Shown here piece after piece: positions 25,746-38,215 of a stretch of 64,000 bases of DNA (its first letter is position 1; each line of letters opens with the position of its first letter). Source of the stretch: Anas platyrhynchos. Lineage: Eukaryota > Chordata > Aves > Anseriformes > Anatidae. The notes below the pieces were generated by a model. It saw only the letters and a program-made list of their open reading frames with translations, was not told the origin of the DNA and did not search any database. The stretch is from assembly GCF_047663525.1 (NCBI RefSeq), contig NC_092588.1:140856501-140920500 (forward strand), in the 5' to 3' direction. The translations under genes and the position numbers were made by a program.

Positions 25746-27273
25746 CCAAGCCTAAGTGCATGGGTTGCTACTCCTTCCACTACAATACTTCTCCTATCTA
25801 GTTTTTCACCATCGATACACTAAATCTGTCATCTGTATCCCCATAATCTTGCATCCTGATTAATTCAAAACTGCTGTTTTCAGGCCATCTGTTATGCATA
25901 TCCCCCCCTCAACTGAGTATACACAAAATACAGTGGCTATGATATTCCCTGACCACAATTTTGATGTTACTGCCTTTTTGTGTCTCATCACACCACCGCT
26001 TATCTCCCCCCACAGCGCAGTGGATTTGTTTGCCAATTTGTCAGATTCTGCCACCGGGATCTGCCTGTGTTGGCAGATCCGCACGGCAAATCACACACCG
26101 TGACTACTGCTTCTGAGCTGGTGCATAAACACCTTCCAGCCTTCCCCTTCTCCCACACAGAGTTCATTTACTGCAATTTTTTTTTCCCAAGAAGCTGTCA
26201 GATGATGTCTACCGAGAAGGGTCACGGTGTCTGTCAATCTCCTTCTTTAAAATGATTGCATATTTTATGTGTTCTCCAATACTTTTAATGTGGTATGTCT
26301 TCAATTTCTCAGCAAACCTCAGAAATTATTCACCTTCCGTTAAATAATTAGAGCAGTTTTCCAAAGTGCATAGATTCCCAAAGACACGAAGGGACGTGCT
26401 TTTCTCTAAATGCCTATTCAGGGTAAACACCTCATTTCCAGAAATACCAAAGAGGCAGGTGTGCCCTTTTTCAGCATATTTATCCTGCCTTGATATTTTT
26501 CAAAGTCCCACCAGGCAGAAGTCTGCAGACTTAGCTATGCAAGTCTTGAAAATTTGGTTCACAACATGACACAAGAACAATAGCAACAATAAAAATACTG
26601 CAAAGGCTCGTGATTGATCTCCAAGCTGTTTTACAGTCCAGTATTCCTTAGGGTTTCCTCTGAATATGAAAATTAAAGTGAAAACAGAAAAGAAACTTCT
26701 GAAATTTATACAGTCTGTTTTTGTGCTCCTGACTGTTTCTTTGATGTATGTTCAACTGCAGTGGAAATCTGCAGTTGAAGTGGGAGCGAACACACTGCAG
26801 AAGGGCAGCAGTAAACTGGGAAGTAACCAGGAGCAGTTGTGAGTAGTGGGGGTGAATTAATTCCTAACAAAACAAGCCTTGAAACAAACAACAAACTACA
26901 CCTTTACAATACAAGTAAATTGCATGTGTACAACACATACAAACATAGCCAAGCAGGTGTAATCACCACAGGACTGGATGCTTATTTTCACCAGACTGCC
27001 CTGCCACGGCTTTGATATTAGAAATGGAGCCGTTGCGTAGCTGTCTTGTCTCGAGTGGGATGGAGGTTAAATCCATTAGGCCCCCTAAGGTTTAGTAAGT
27101 ATGGGAATCCCTTATCACTGTAAGAAGCTGCATTTCAGGGACAGACTTAAAAAATAATTTGTATCACACAGCTTCCCAAGCCCCAGCTAGAGAGAGTGAC
27201 AGAGACAGGTTCCTCCACTGGGCATTTCAGAGCAGGAGCCAGACTGTAGATCTTTGTAGTGTCCCCTGAAGTC
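25746..27273. other. Intergenic DNA, nothing recognised
   Basis: No exon, RNA gene or repeat family is recognised between the two CR1 copies. Confidence 0.6.
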
Positions 27274-27582
27274 ACAGAATCACAGAATGGTTTGGGTTGG
27301 AAGGGACCTTCAAGACCACCCAGTTCCAACCCCCCTGCCACGGCAGGTTGCCCAAAGCCCCATCCAGCCTGGCCTTGAACACCTCCGGGGATGGGGCATC
27401 CACAGCTTCTCTGGGCAGCCTGTGCCGGTGCCTCATCAGGCTCTAATCGGAGATTTTCTTCCTTATATTTAATCTAAATATATCCTCTCCTAGTTTAAAA
27501 CTGTTTCTCCTTGTCCTGTCACTACAGGTCCTCATAAAGTCTCTCTCCATCTTTTTTATAAGCTCCCCTATAAGTAATGAAA
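27274..27582 (-). mobile_element. CR1 LINE, 5'-truncated 3' end, well preserved
   Basis: The + strand begins CACAGAATCACAGAATGG and continues GTTTGGGTTGGAAGGGACCT, the reverse complement of the avian CR1 3' end with two ATTCTGTG octamers. It then runs through 'gcctggccttgaacacctcc' and 'ctgggcagcctgtgccggtg'. The match to the common CR1 pattern is high, so this is one of the younger copies in the window. The 5' truncation falls near 27582 at 'gtaatgaaagga'. Confidence 0.92.
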
Positions 27583-28297
27583 GGACTAGAAATAGACCAT
27601 GAACACAAGGGTGAAACTCAGCCTGCATATCAATAAATATATATAAATATCAATACACATAAATTTGGGTATATGCATGTAAATATCCGTATGTCAGTCA
27701 GGTGCCTAAGCTCCCATTTTGTCATGGTATTAGTCACTCCAGCCATGGAGTCTGTAAAACTGTGCAACTGAGTGAACAGGCATGTACGATTGCTTATACC
27801 TGCATCGTGCTGCTGGACAGATTCACCTGGCAGCATGATGGATGACACAGGGTGCTGTTCTGGCCTCCTGCTGCTGTTCCAGAAAAACACTGGTCTCCCA
27901 CAAATCTGGCTTCAGATCTGCCAGCTGTGGATGAATACCACAGGGCGTCTCAGATAACACTAGATAGCTCTGTTGAGGGCTGTGAATTGGCTCTAGGTGT
28001 TTGTGCTGGGATGAGCTCAGTTTTGTTCTAGCTTTCACTCAATGTCCTGGCTAGATTGCCACCGAGTATAACAACTCCAGTGAGTACAGTAACGCGTGCA
28101 GATTTCCCTATGTAGACACAGAAATCTGCAAACAAAAGTCACTCCCAAAGGTCTGATTTGCATACACAGGCACCTGTGGTGGCATCTGAGATGTCCTAGA
28201 GTCCTGTGTACCTCCCATGGTCTCCAGCAGGTCACTACAAAGAGAGAACTGGTCTTAAGACACATTTGGCAGCTACCTGAAGGAATCTCAGGTTCTC
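27583..28297. other. Spacer between two minus-strand CR1 copies
   Basis: About 700 bases without a recognised exon or repeat family. Short frames on both strands are not supported by anything else. Confidence 0.55.
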
Positions 28298-28905
28298 AAT
28301 CATAGAATCATAGAAAAATTAAGGTTGGAAAAGATCTTCATGATCACCTGGTCCAACCATCCTCCTATCACCAATGTCACCCACTAAACCATGTCCCCAG
28401 GCACCACATCCAACCTTTCCTTGAACCCCCCCTGGGATGGTGACTCTACCACCTCCCCGGGCAACCCGTCCCAATGCCTGACTGCTCTTCCTGAGAAGAA
28501 ATGTCTCCTAATTGTTTTAATTGTTGACAAGTAGTGCTCTTTGTTCAATTCTTTAATTGTTGAAGAGTAGAGGCATGATGTGACATCACCTGACTGCCAG
28601 GACTTTTCAGCTATGATGCAGAGAGGCTTGGCAACTCCATCAGCCAGTTCCCTCAGGACCCTGGGATTCATGTCATCAGGTCCCACAGACCTGTACCTGT
28701 TTAGATTCACCAGGTGGTCTTGAACCTGTTCTTCACGTACAGTGGGTGGGACTTTGCTCCCCCAGCCTCCATCTATGGGTTCAGGGAAATGAAAGGCTTG
28801 GGAAGCCCATCTACCAGTGCAGACGGAGGCAAAGAAGTTGCTGAGTACCTCAGTGCTCTCCATGTCTGTCGTTACCAGTGGTGGCCACTGTAACCTCAAA
28901 AGCCT
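28298..28905 (-). mobile_element. CR1 LINE with internal deletion joining RT to 3' end
   Basis: The 3' end is at 28298, shown by CATAGAATCATAGAAAAATT on the + strand (two ATTCTATG-type octamers on the element strand). From about 28565 to 28899 the minus strand encodes the start of CR1 reverse transcriptase: [50 protein letters not shown] and [10 protein letters not shown]. Directly after that motif the sequence jumps to the 3' terminal region ('gacgggttgcccggggaggt' on the element strand), so most of the reverse transcriptase is missing. A 171-codon frame (28384-28899) runs across the junction, but it reads through non-coding 3' sequence at its end and cannot make a working enzyme. Confidence 0.88.
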
Positions 28906-31900
28906 CTGTGATGGAGTGGCCCACGCGTGGCCAAAGGCGGCTGCATTGGGAGAGGCCTACGATGGCTGAAAAGACATGTGGTACCTTTCTGTGCAGGCAG
29001 CTAAGTCCATGGCTTATACATAGCTTTTTAATTAATATATTAACAATAAAAAAATAAACTAATTATAAAATACACTGAAATGATTAAAATAAAATTGTAA
29101 GAAATCCAGAGGAATGAAAAAAAAATTGTCACCAGGTATTATTCAATTTCATACGTTAGGTGAATCAGTCGTTGGCACGCTGGAGTGGAAAGTGAGTCCA
29201 GTTCCTGCCACCTTTGGCACGACATCCCGTGATACTCTCCAAAAACACGAGTTCTGTCCTTGAGCAGATATCACCTACTGCTCTTCCAAGTAACAGCCAA
29301 ATGTGTTAATCAGCTATAGCTCCCAGAAATATGTGATAGTCAGACATATGCAGTGCATTTCACCGGAAGGACCCACACTTTGATTGTTTCTTGTGCTCTT
29401 TCCATTATTTTGGAACATGTTTAGACCATGATATCACTCAAGCTGGATATCAAGCTGTAAGTTACAGGGTATCTGTTTTCAACTATCTGTCCACAACTTT
29501 GTTAGAGAAAGCAGAAGCACTTACTAGACAAAAACTCTGCATTTTTCATCTCTTCAGAATAAAAACTGCAAATAATGATATCATCCTTTCACTACCTCTG
29601 TCCATTTTGGACTATCACCCACATAAAACCTGATGTTTTGGTCTATCTTATGCCAAACCAAAAAGGGAAGAAATAAATTCCATACTGATATATCAACACA
29701 GAAAATTACTCTTTTTCAAAGTGGTCTTAAAAATAAAGATGGAGTAAGGAAAGATAAGTTATATAACTAATACATTAGCTTTGTACTGGTTTGTCTATGT
29801 AATGGGGCATCAGGAACATCTGTGGCTGGACTCCAGGCTACACAGTCAACAGAACTTAAACCCACTGACTAGAACTGAGATGAGGATTTGGTTTTAATTT
29901 CAAAGGAAGTAAGCACTGGTCACTTCCTATATCTTTTTTCATTTGGGGCTTGAAAATCTTTAGTGGAAAATTAAAAAAAAAAAAAAAGATACAGGAGGAA
30001 GGATACAAATGCCAACTTGGTGCCAAAATTTCTGTGGAATGTGTTTGAAAAAAATGAAATCAGTGTACATCAAAATTATAGAAAACTTTGCCTGCCAGAA
30101 GATTAAGAGGTGCTAGATTATAAATAACTGCGTTAAATTATTAATATCTGTGAATATAACCACTGGCAAAATCTTAAATAATAGTGTCTATATCAGTCCA
30201 AACATTTGTGTACTGAACTCACCAGAATACCCCCAATGCATCCACATCATCATCATTTAGCACAACATATTAATTACAGTTTGAACTTGACAGCCATGAC
30301 CAGCTTATACACACACTCCGAAATAAAGCTCAACCCGTGACCATACTTAGAGTAAAGGATTCTTTTCTGGTTTTAGATCACTTGTTATAACAGTCAGTAT
30401 TTTTGCTTTAATGTTATTACAATATTCTGTCCTTCTTCAGTAGAGAATTTGAAAATATCTGACTTGTTTTCTTGCTATCTGTTGCTCCGGGAAGCACAGT
30501 GTGGGTCTAACCTTCTATCTTTTCTATCTGAGAGATGCGAGTGATTGTGCAGGGTGTGAGTCTGTGGCAATTGGGTTCACAGCATCACTGAATTTAGACT
30601 TCAGACCTGCCAAGTATTTCATGCTGCTTGCAGGGCTCATGCAGTTAGCTCCTGCCTGGCATTTTCTTGCAGCTGGGGATCCAACGCACACATTTACTCA
30701 GCATTTACACAGATGCTTTGATTTGGTGCATGAAATCATGGAGCAGGAATGAAGCTGTTGCATGCCCGTGCTGTCCTAAAAGAGCCTTCTGCTCTCAGAG
30801 GTCCTACTGAGGGGTGCACTTTCTGGATGCAGCCCAGCTCCGTGTTAGCCCACCACTCAGTGCTCCCTCTGTCCCCTGACCTAGCACAGCATTCTCACAG
30901 GTACCAAAATAAACAGGACCTGAGAGCACTGATACCTGATGCCATACAACGTGCAGAACTTGGAGTTTAGAATAAAGCAGACCGTGCAATAAATCCCCCA
31001 GTATTATATTTAGTAATGGTATCATTTGTGTCATTCGGGAAAGTGATCTTGATTTGTAAAACCCCACAGCTCTGAATAAATCACTTCCACAGTGAAGTAT
31101 TTGACTGATGAGACACTAACTGTCCTATAGTGAGGAAATTATTCAGACTGGGAAGATGACAGGTTCAGAGCACGAAAAACAATAAGCCATAGAGAAGCTG
31201 GAAAGAACAGCATGTACAAAAGACCAAAGGGCAATTGTCAGTATCCCTGAGTAATGACCATAACAACAGGTGCTAAAACATACAATACAGCTATATAGCA
31301 CTAGCCAATTTCTAGACTGGCAGAAAGTTCAATAGCCAAGTGAAACCCTTTATAACCGAGAGAGTCTCATTAGCACAATGAAAGGGACAAATAAAAATTG
31401 GTAGAACCCATTACAGTTGCCTGCAGTGTGAAAAAGCCTCCTGTTTTTCCATTTTCATTTGATCTCCCTATGCTATAGCTAATATAACAGTTGCCAAGTG
31501 GAAAAATAAGTAGAATCTTCAGTTAAAAATGACTACAGCTTTGAAATTGTTATAATTTCTTTCTTCATCTTTCATTTCAACAAGATTCCTGTCTTACCAA
31601 GTACACTATATAATTATTCCAGGTTTTACTTGTGAAGATGTGTATCCTTTCTTATCTAGCCTGCCTGTCATATCTTGTTATAATTTACAGAAATCTGAAA
31701 TATGCTGTTCTGATAAACCTGTCAGAATAATGAGAGAAATATGTATAGTTAATAACTGTGTTAGGGTTTCTACATTATTCTGAGATCGATAGAAGTGAAT
31801 ATTATGAATAACACTCTAAATGTAATTTATAAAAATGTATAAATCCTTGCCAGTTGTTTCAGTTTACTAACACTTTTGAAATCTTATCAGGTATTAATTG

Positions 31901-34900
31901 CTAATAAGCATGATTCACTATGACTTACTTGCACTGATTTACTGCTCTCAGTGGTGAAGTAAGCAAACACAAACTGGCATGAAGCACTCCTGAAAATGGA
32001 AAAAAAAAAAAAGTTTTGGTTATCTATAGGCCTGCCAAGTATGAAGTAATATTTGTTCTAAAGCACATCAGTATTTCTGCGTTGGTCTACAGTACTGATG
32101 TTACTCTGAGCCTTTTTCTGTGTATAAATTCACAAACACTTTACAAAAGAGAAGGAACTCTGCTGTAACACTGTGCAGCAGAGCTGAGCTAGCTAGAGAT
32201 ATGAAGTGTTATCAGACTGTCAGCTGGGGAAACGCTGCATCCAGATTCATTAGGTCCAGCCAGGGAGACCTGAAGGGATATTTAGCTGAATCTTCTCCTG
32301 TATAATTGCTAATGACTTCAATGTTAACTTCAAGAGGTCTGAGAACAGAAAGCATAAGCCCCAGAGAATGATTTTTTTGTCTGAAAGGCACATTAGCTTT
32401 AATCCTAAGCATATGTCCCTGCCTCCTTCATGAATGCAGGGAAATCCAACAGAATAAGCAATTCTGTCCTTTGATTTATTTCTCTGACTGCTTATGCTTC
32501 AGCTTTGTCATCAAGTGATCCATTTCAGCCTCATCTGTGCCCCCTGCATCCCTTTTATTTCTGCTCTTTCTCATTGCAGTTCTTCTTGCTGCTGCCGCCT
32601 CCCCAGACATGCACACGGAGATCTTGGCATGAACATTTAATGACGAAGGCCTTCAGAAATTAGAGAACTAATTTTTTAAAAATTGTTTTGTCTAGTTGAT
32701 AGCTTGCAGCACCAAGCCAAACAAAATCATTAAATGGCTCAATGGGCTAAGATCAAAGACGGACACCTGCGAGCAGAATCCTCTGTTATCCTTTCACTGT
32801 CAGAAGTAATTGTTGCTAATTGAACAAGTTTGTTTAATACTAAAACAGCCCAAGAGACTATATTCTGAGCTGCTGAAAATAGAGCTGGTTCTGCTGAAGT
32901 CAGCTACACTAATCCATACCAACTGAGGAACTGACACAAGGAGACAAACAGTTAACCCTTTGCTTAAAGGCATGGGCTGCACAACCAGTGTTGCAACTGA
33001 AATACGTCTTAAAACTTGGTCTGATAAAGAAAAAAAAAAAAAGTTTTCTTGGCTACTTTTATCTGAGAAGCTATTAAGCACACACTTTCATATAAGGAGT
33101 CTAGAAGATGTCCAATGATGAAGGTAAAACTTAAAACTTTGGAAGGACTGCAAGAAGAAACTAGCCAGCTTCAAAGACTGGTTTGCCTTTGCAAGAAAGC
33201 AAGCTCCTCTCCCCTATAATCAAATTTAACACATAACTACAATCAACCAGCAAGCAGTGAAAAACACAGTTTTAGCACATAGATTTAAATGGTTAGAAAG
33301 TAAATAATCACAAATCCAGCATATCTTCAAATCAGGCATCTTATAAAAAGAACTTGAAATAAAGTTTGGTTCTATCAGTCTCATGTTAAATCATGGCACA
33401 GTGAATGGAAAAAAAAACAACAAACCAACAACCCAACAAAACCAAGCAATCATCACAATGACTTCCTGTGATATCAAATGAGATAGAGGTTTGAGATATA
33501 GGTCTGTTAAACATATCACACCGCCTTGATCATCAACAGCAAAATTTTACACAAGCAATGCTTTGAGGTAGCAGCACACATTAAAACTGAAAGAATATCA
33601 TTTAGGGAGAGATTAAAAAACAACTGTTATTGTAAACATAAGGAGTATTTATTTCAGAATCAGAGCTGGCTCCTTCACTCTGCTAAGTGAAGAGAGCCTA
33701 CAAATACCTCCAGTAAAAGCTCAACTTATCCTGTCTTTCTACCTGGCCATTCACGTGTTCCTGTTTTATTAGGGCTTCCTGGATTGCCCATGCAATACTG
33801 AGCTGCTGTGCCAACAGCCAAGTAAATCCCAGAGCTGAAAAGCCTCCACATTACCGAGGCTGACACAGGCACAGTCTGCAGAGAGGTAGATGGGGGCAGC
33901 TACATGGATAAACACAAGCAGATGCCTGCTGCATCTTGTGGTGCTCAGCAGCAGGCTGAATTCCTTTGAGCCCCAGTGTTGACCCCAATGCTATTTACTC
34001 ACAGTGCTCTTTTACTACTGTAATTGGTTTTGTTTATCTCTTATATTCTATCCTTTCACTTTTTACCTTTACCATTACCTTTTGCTCTTACTACGTTGCA
34101 ATTACACCATTAATAAATGAATAAATCACTGAAGAAACTAAAACATTGTGAAGAGAGCTTGCTAAAACTCACTCATGTAAGTGCACAGGCGTGACAGCGG
34201 TGATATTTTCAGCATGCAAGAAGTCCCCCTTTTTTTGGTCTAAGTGGCTTTCCAAAACCAAGAAACAGTAAGAGCCGTTGCCCAAAATTCAGGGTGCAGC
34301 TAGATCCCACCAGTGACTGAGCCAGGTGTGTGTACCTGGCACTGGGACCTGGAATTTGGTGCCAACCCCAGGGGATATGCAACATGCAGCAAGCAGTAAT
34401 GTAGGCCTGGCATCAACAGTTTTTGGGACAGGGCTGTCTGGAAAGAGGCTTGGAACTATGAGCAAAGAAACGTCTGTGGATGTGCAAAGAGGACATTACT
34501 TAAACGATTTCTAAATAAACAAGATTATATTTTAATGGTGTGTCTCTAGCTTGATTCCAGACTACAGAGCCTCACTATTAGCTAATTGCGCATGGTACAA
34601 GGGAAGAACATACAGAAAGTATACAAACAAGACACAGAACAGGTATTTAAACACTGCTTAGCAATTCTACATTGTCTGTGATAGTGTCTCTGACTTCAGG
34701 GTAACCACAATGAAAAAGGAGACAGTACCATCTGGCCTAAAAAAATAATAATAAAAAAAAGCTTTTAGATGCACCACTTGCTGGTGGCTTCCTAGTTAGG
34801 TTAGTGAAGACATGAGGCTCCATATATTATGGAAATATATACAGTTACCACATTTATCTTTTTTATTTATCTCAGACAACTTGCAAAGGTTTCCAGGCTG

Positions 34901-35966
34901 AGATGCAATGCTGTGACATCGTGCTGTGTGCTGCAGTGCGTTATCTGTAAAGGCCAATCTATTAGAGCACACATCATGTAAAGAAATTGTTTTAAATGAT
35001 CACCAAAACACAGAGACATGAAGTTAGCAGGTAACTTTTCAGATCCTGATCTATATTACTGTAAAAGAAAGCTGCCCAACACCAGACTCTCCAGAACAAA
35101 AGTCCTGGGCATCCGACAAGAACCAAACCTGCATTAGCTGAAAACAGTGGGCCCAGGGCTGCTGGTTTTTGTGTGCTCAGCTGCACGCATCCTGTATCAG
35201 AGACCAAAACCTATGAGCTCTCCAGTTTGCATCTTTCCCCTTCTTATCCCCTGCTTTGGTTTCTTCAATAAGGTCCCTGGATATGGACAGTGAAGAAAAG
35301 ATCCCAGGGTGCACAGAAGCAGCTCTCATTCAGTCTGGGTACAGTCATGTGTGTGTCTACCTGACACACAAAGGGAACCAAAACACCATTATATATACTC
35401 TAAAAGCCTGTTTCAATACCCTCTGCATTAGAAACCACACCTTGACGTTGCTGTCCAGGGGGATGTCCATGTCTGGAAAGTTTTTTCTGTGTTCATAGTA
35501 TCCGTCCATGTAAGGCAACAGAACACAAATTTTTACTACTCTGGACAACAGTGATTTTACAAAACCACATAGCATGTAGTCTCATTCTGATTTATGCTTA
35601 GTAAAAAAAATGCTAAGCTGTGATTTCTGAGTACGTATCGACTCAGAAATCAGGACTAGGCAAGTACAGAATGTGTACTTACACTAAAGGCAAAGGGAGT
35701 GCAAGATCCAACAAGCTCTACCGGAAAAGAAAAAGCAGAAGACAAAGGAGGGCTGTGTTGCACAACATGTTGGTTGTTCAGCATCCTAAACTAAACACAG
35801 CTCTGTAACATTCAGCGCAGATGCCCTAGCAAATGCTCCTGAATGCACTCTGCCAAAATACCTCAAATGACCGGGCTGATGACCAAATTTTTAATATCCA
35901 GAAATAGGTAACATTTTGGTAGGCTGACAACATGTCAGGAAAGTTTTCAATGCAAATAATGCAGAA

Positions 35967-36005
35967 AAAACAAACAAGCAAACAAACAAAAAAACACACA
36001 CACAA
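35967..36005. repeat. A-rich CAAA / CA simple repeat
   Basis: Repeated CAAA units pass into a short CACACACA run. Confidence 0.85.
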
Positions 36006-37402
36006 CCAAGAACTGGATGGTAATCAAGCTAGGAAATGTGGTTGAAATTAAAAATAATTTAAAGTTAAAACAAGAGCCTCAGTTCCACGTGGTTGCAGGG
36101 TGACTGTCCTAAAGCACTGCTAGTTTCCCTTCATGCGCTCATCTTTCACTCTGCTTAGCTTTTATAGGAGCAAAAATACAAGAGCTTGGCTAGTTTAAAC
36201 CTATATTCAAGCTGTGAATTACATTATTCTGACGATAGGGCCTGGCACCACCAACAGGCTTTGGAGACAGCACTGCTGGCACCTTTCAAGTTACCCATGG
36301 GCTCATTAAGCGGTTGGCCAGGAAGATGCTGGATTCTCATCTCCAGGCTGAGTCTGGCAAAAACATTCCAAAACAAGTGTTTCCTTAAAGATTAGTTGGG
36401 CGTGGGAGTAAATAGATGCTCTGACTTCTACAAAAAATCCTGACTATGAAGGGGAGAGGAAAGCAGTTTGAAGATAGTTTGGTATCTCTAAATATCTGAC
36501 TTAAAAATATTTCAGAAATAACAGATTTACACACTCTTACAGCTAAACATCTAATAGCACAAGGGATAGAGGTATCCCAGCTAAAATTAAGGAATGAGAT
36601 AAATAACATTTAATAGCAATATATGAGGTAATAAGCTCAATAACCAGAGATTTTTTAATCTCTGAACTAATTTTCTAAACCCAAAGAGCATTTTCAGTGA
36701 ATAAAAAATCAGAGCTTTCATTGAAACTACCACATTTTTCAGCAAACCTTATTTGTATAACTTTTCTTTGCATAACTTCAAACTTAGAAATGTTTGCTTC
36801 TTTTTGGATTTCCAAACTCAGAAGAAAAATCCCTACATTAAAGACTCCTTGTCCCTCTCTCAGCTGCAGACCTATTTTGCCTCAACTTTTTTAAAGTTAC
36901 ACAGTAAGCAAAAGGAAAATTAAAATGTAATTCTGTACTCTAGACTGTTTTCAGAGTTGAGAAAGTTATGTAAATTACAGAGTAGATTAATGAAGAGGAA
37001 CTAAAGAAAAGCAAAAAAAAAAAATTGCTCAATTTCCCTTCCAAACAAGAAACAAAGGGAGGAATACAAAGGAAGCAAAACATTAAAACGATGAATGAGA
37101 AATGAGAATTCTAAATCTATAATTAAAAGAGCAGACTTTGACCAAGAAAATATTCTGTTTTGAATACTACAGTAGTGAAACAAGTTAAAAATATTCATTA
37201 AACTATCTTCTATATTTTGCAAGTCTAGCCTTCAAAGCCAAGATAAGAACAGAGTTGTCATTCCTTGTCGAAACACAGCCTTTGGCAAGGCTTACCGGGA
37301 ACAGTGTTGCTATAAGAATGGAAATGATACGGCATAATTTGTCCTGAGGATACTACAGAGCACTTTATTTCTGAAGGCTGAAGTTGTAAACTGAAATTTG
37401 GG

Positions 37403-37423
37403 AAAAAAAAAAAAAAAAAAAAA
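37403..37423. repeat. Poly-A tract
   Basis: An uninterrupted run of about 21 A bases followed by CTTTATTAAA. No retroposed transcript is recognised beside it. Confidence 0.9.
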
Positions 37424-38124
37424 CTTTATTAAAACATAGTCTCTGTGTTCCTTCATCAACACAAGAGAGAAAGGCCTCTGAGAACATCTGATGTCAATCC
37501 TAGGATGTCCAGGATGACACTTAGTAATATGCTGGAGAATTGATTCAGTTTAGCTTTAAGAAGGATCTGTGTCTTTGAAAACAAGTGATGCTTTAAAATA
37601 TGTTTGCTAACACGCTGTGAAAACATTTAGGCAGAATTATCCGATATTTTAGATGTATGGTCAAAAAGGTGATTCCTTCAGTAAACCCTTCCTTCAATCC
37701 TTCCTTACAGTCATCATTTAACATCTCTTGACAACATACAGTTTTCACCACCTTAGACATCAGGTCCATTTATGTTAGCTAAGCTGTTGGGTTTTATAAA
37801 CCAAAAAATATAATCGGCAAGGTGACTTAAAATACAGCCTCATTTTCTTAAGATACACATGCCCTAAGAAACAAGTGTGCCACCTACTGATTCACCAGAT
37901 ACCACTGAGGCATACCCTTCCTAATTTTGTATTGCTTCTGTGCTGCAGCAACTGTATTTGAGGACATTAATGAACATCAGCTCAAAACACTCTGCATGAT
38001 AATGTCCTGTCACTCAGAAGTATCCTGTTTCATAGCCAGAATTTCAGGTATAGAAATGCTAAGGTATTTTCAAATGTATTTAGTCATTTCAGTTAAACAA
38101 CCAAATTGGTTTCATTTTATGAGT

Positions 38125-38215
38125 TTATTTGGAATCATACAGGAAGTCTATGGCAGAGCTGAGACCTCAGCTCCAAGATTAAAACTTTCACTGCTGAACC
38201 ACCTGGAATGTCATA
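38125..38215 (+). mobile_element. Possible MIR-like SINE tail
   Basis: The piece 'catacaggaagtctatggca', 'gagctgagacctcagctcc' and 'cactgctgaaccacctgga' follows the 3' half of MIR-like SINEs ('caggaagtctgtggcagagc...aaccactggacca'). The 5' half is not visible. The similarity is by eye and weaker than for the copy at 20170. Confidence 0.42.

Larger units (their letters stand above)
28906..38124. other. Long AT-rich intergenic stretch, no gene seen
   Basis: No host exon, RNA gene or dated transposon is recognised in about 9 kb. It has scattered A-rich simple sequence (33409-33450, 35967-36005 with CAAA and CA repeats, and a run of 21 A at 37403-37423). The region 31330-31520 lacks any repeat signature and could be conserved non-coding DNA, but that cannot be judged from one sequence. 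Confidence 0.55.

Noticed and set aside
28384-28899. 171-codon frame as a functional reverse transcriptase
   Set aside because: Only the N-terminal RT part is present; catalytic regions are deleted and the end reads non-coding 3' sequence.
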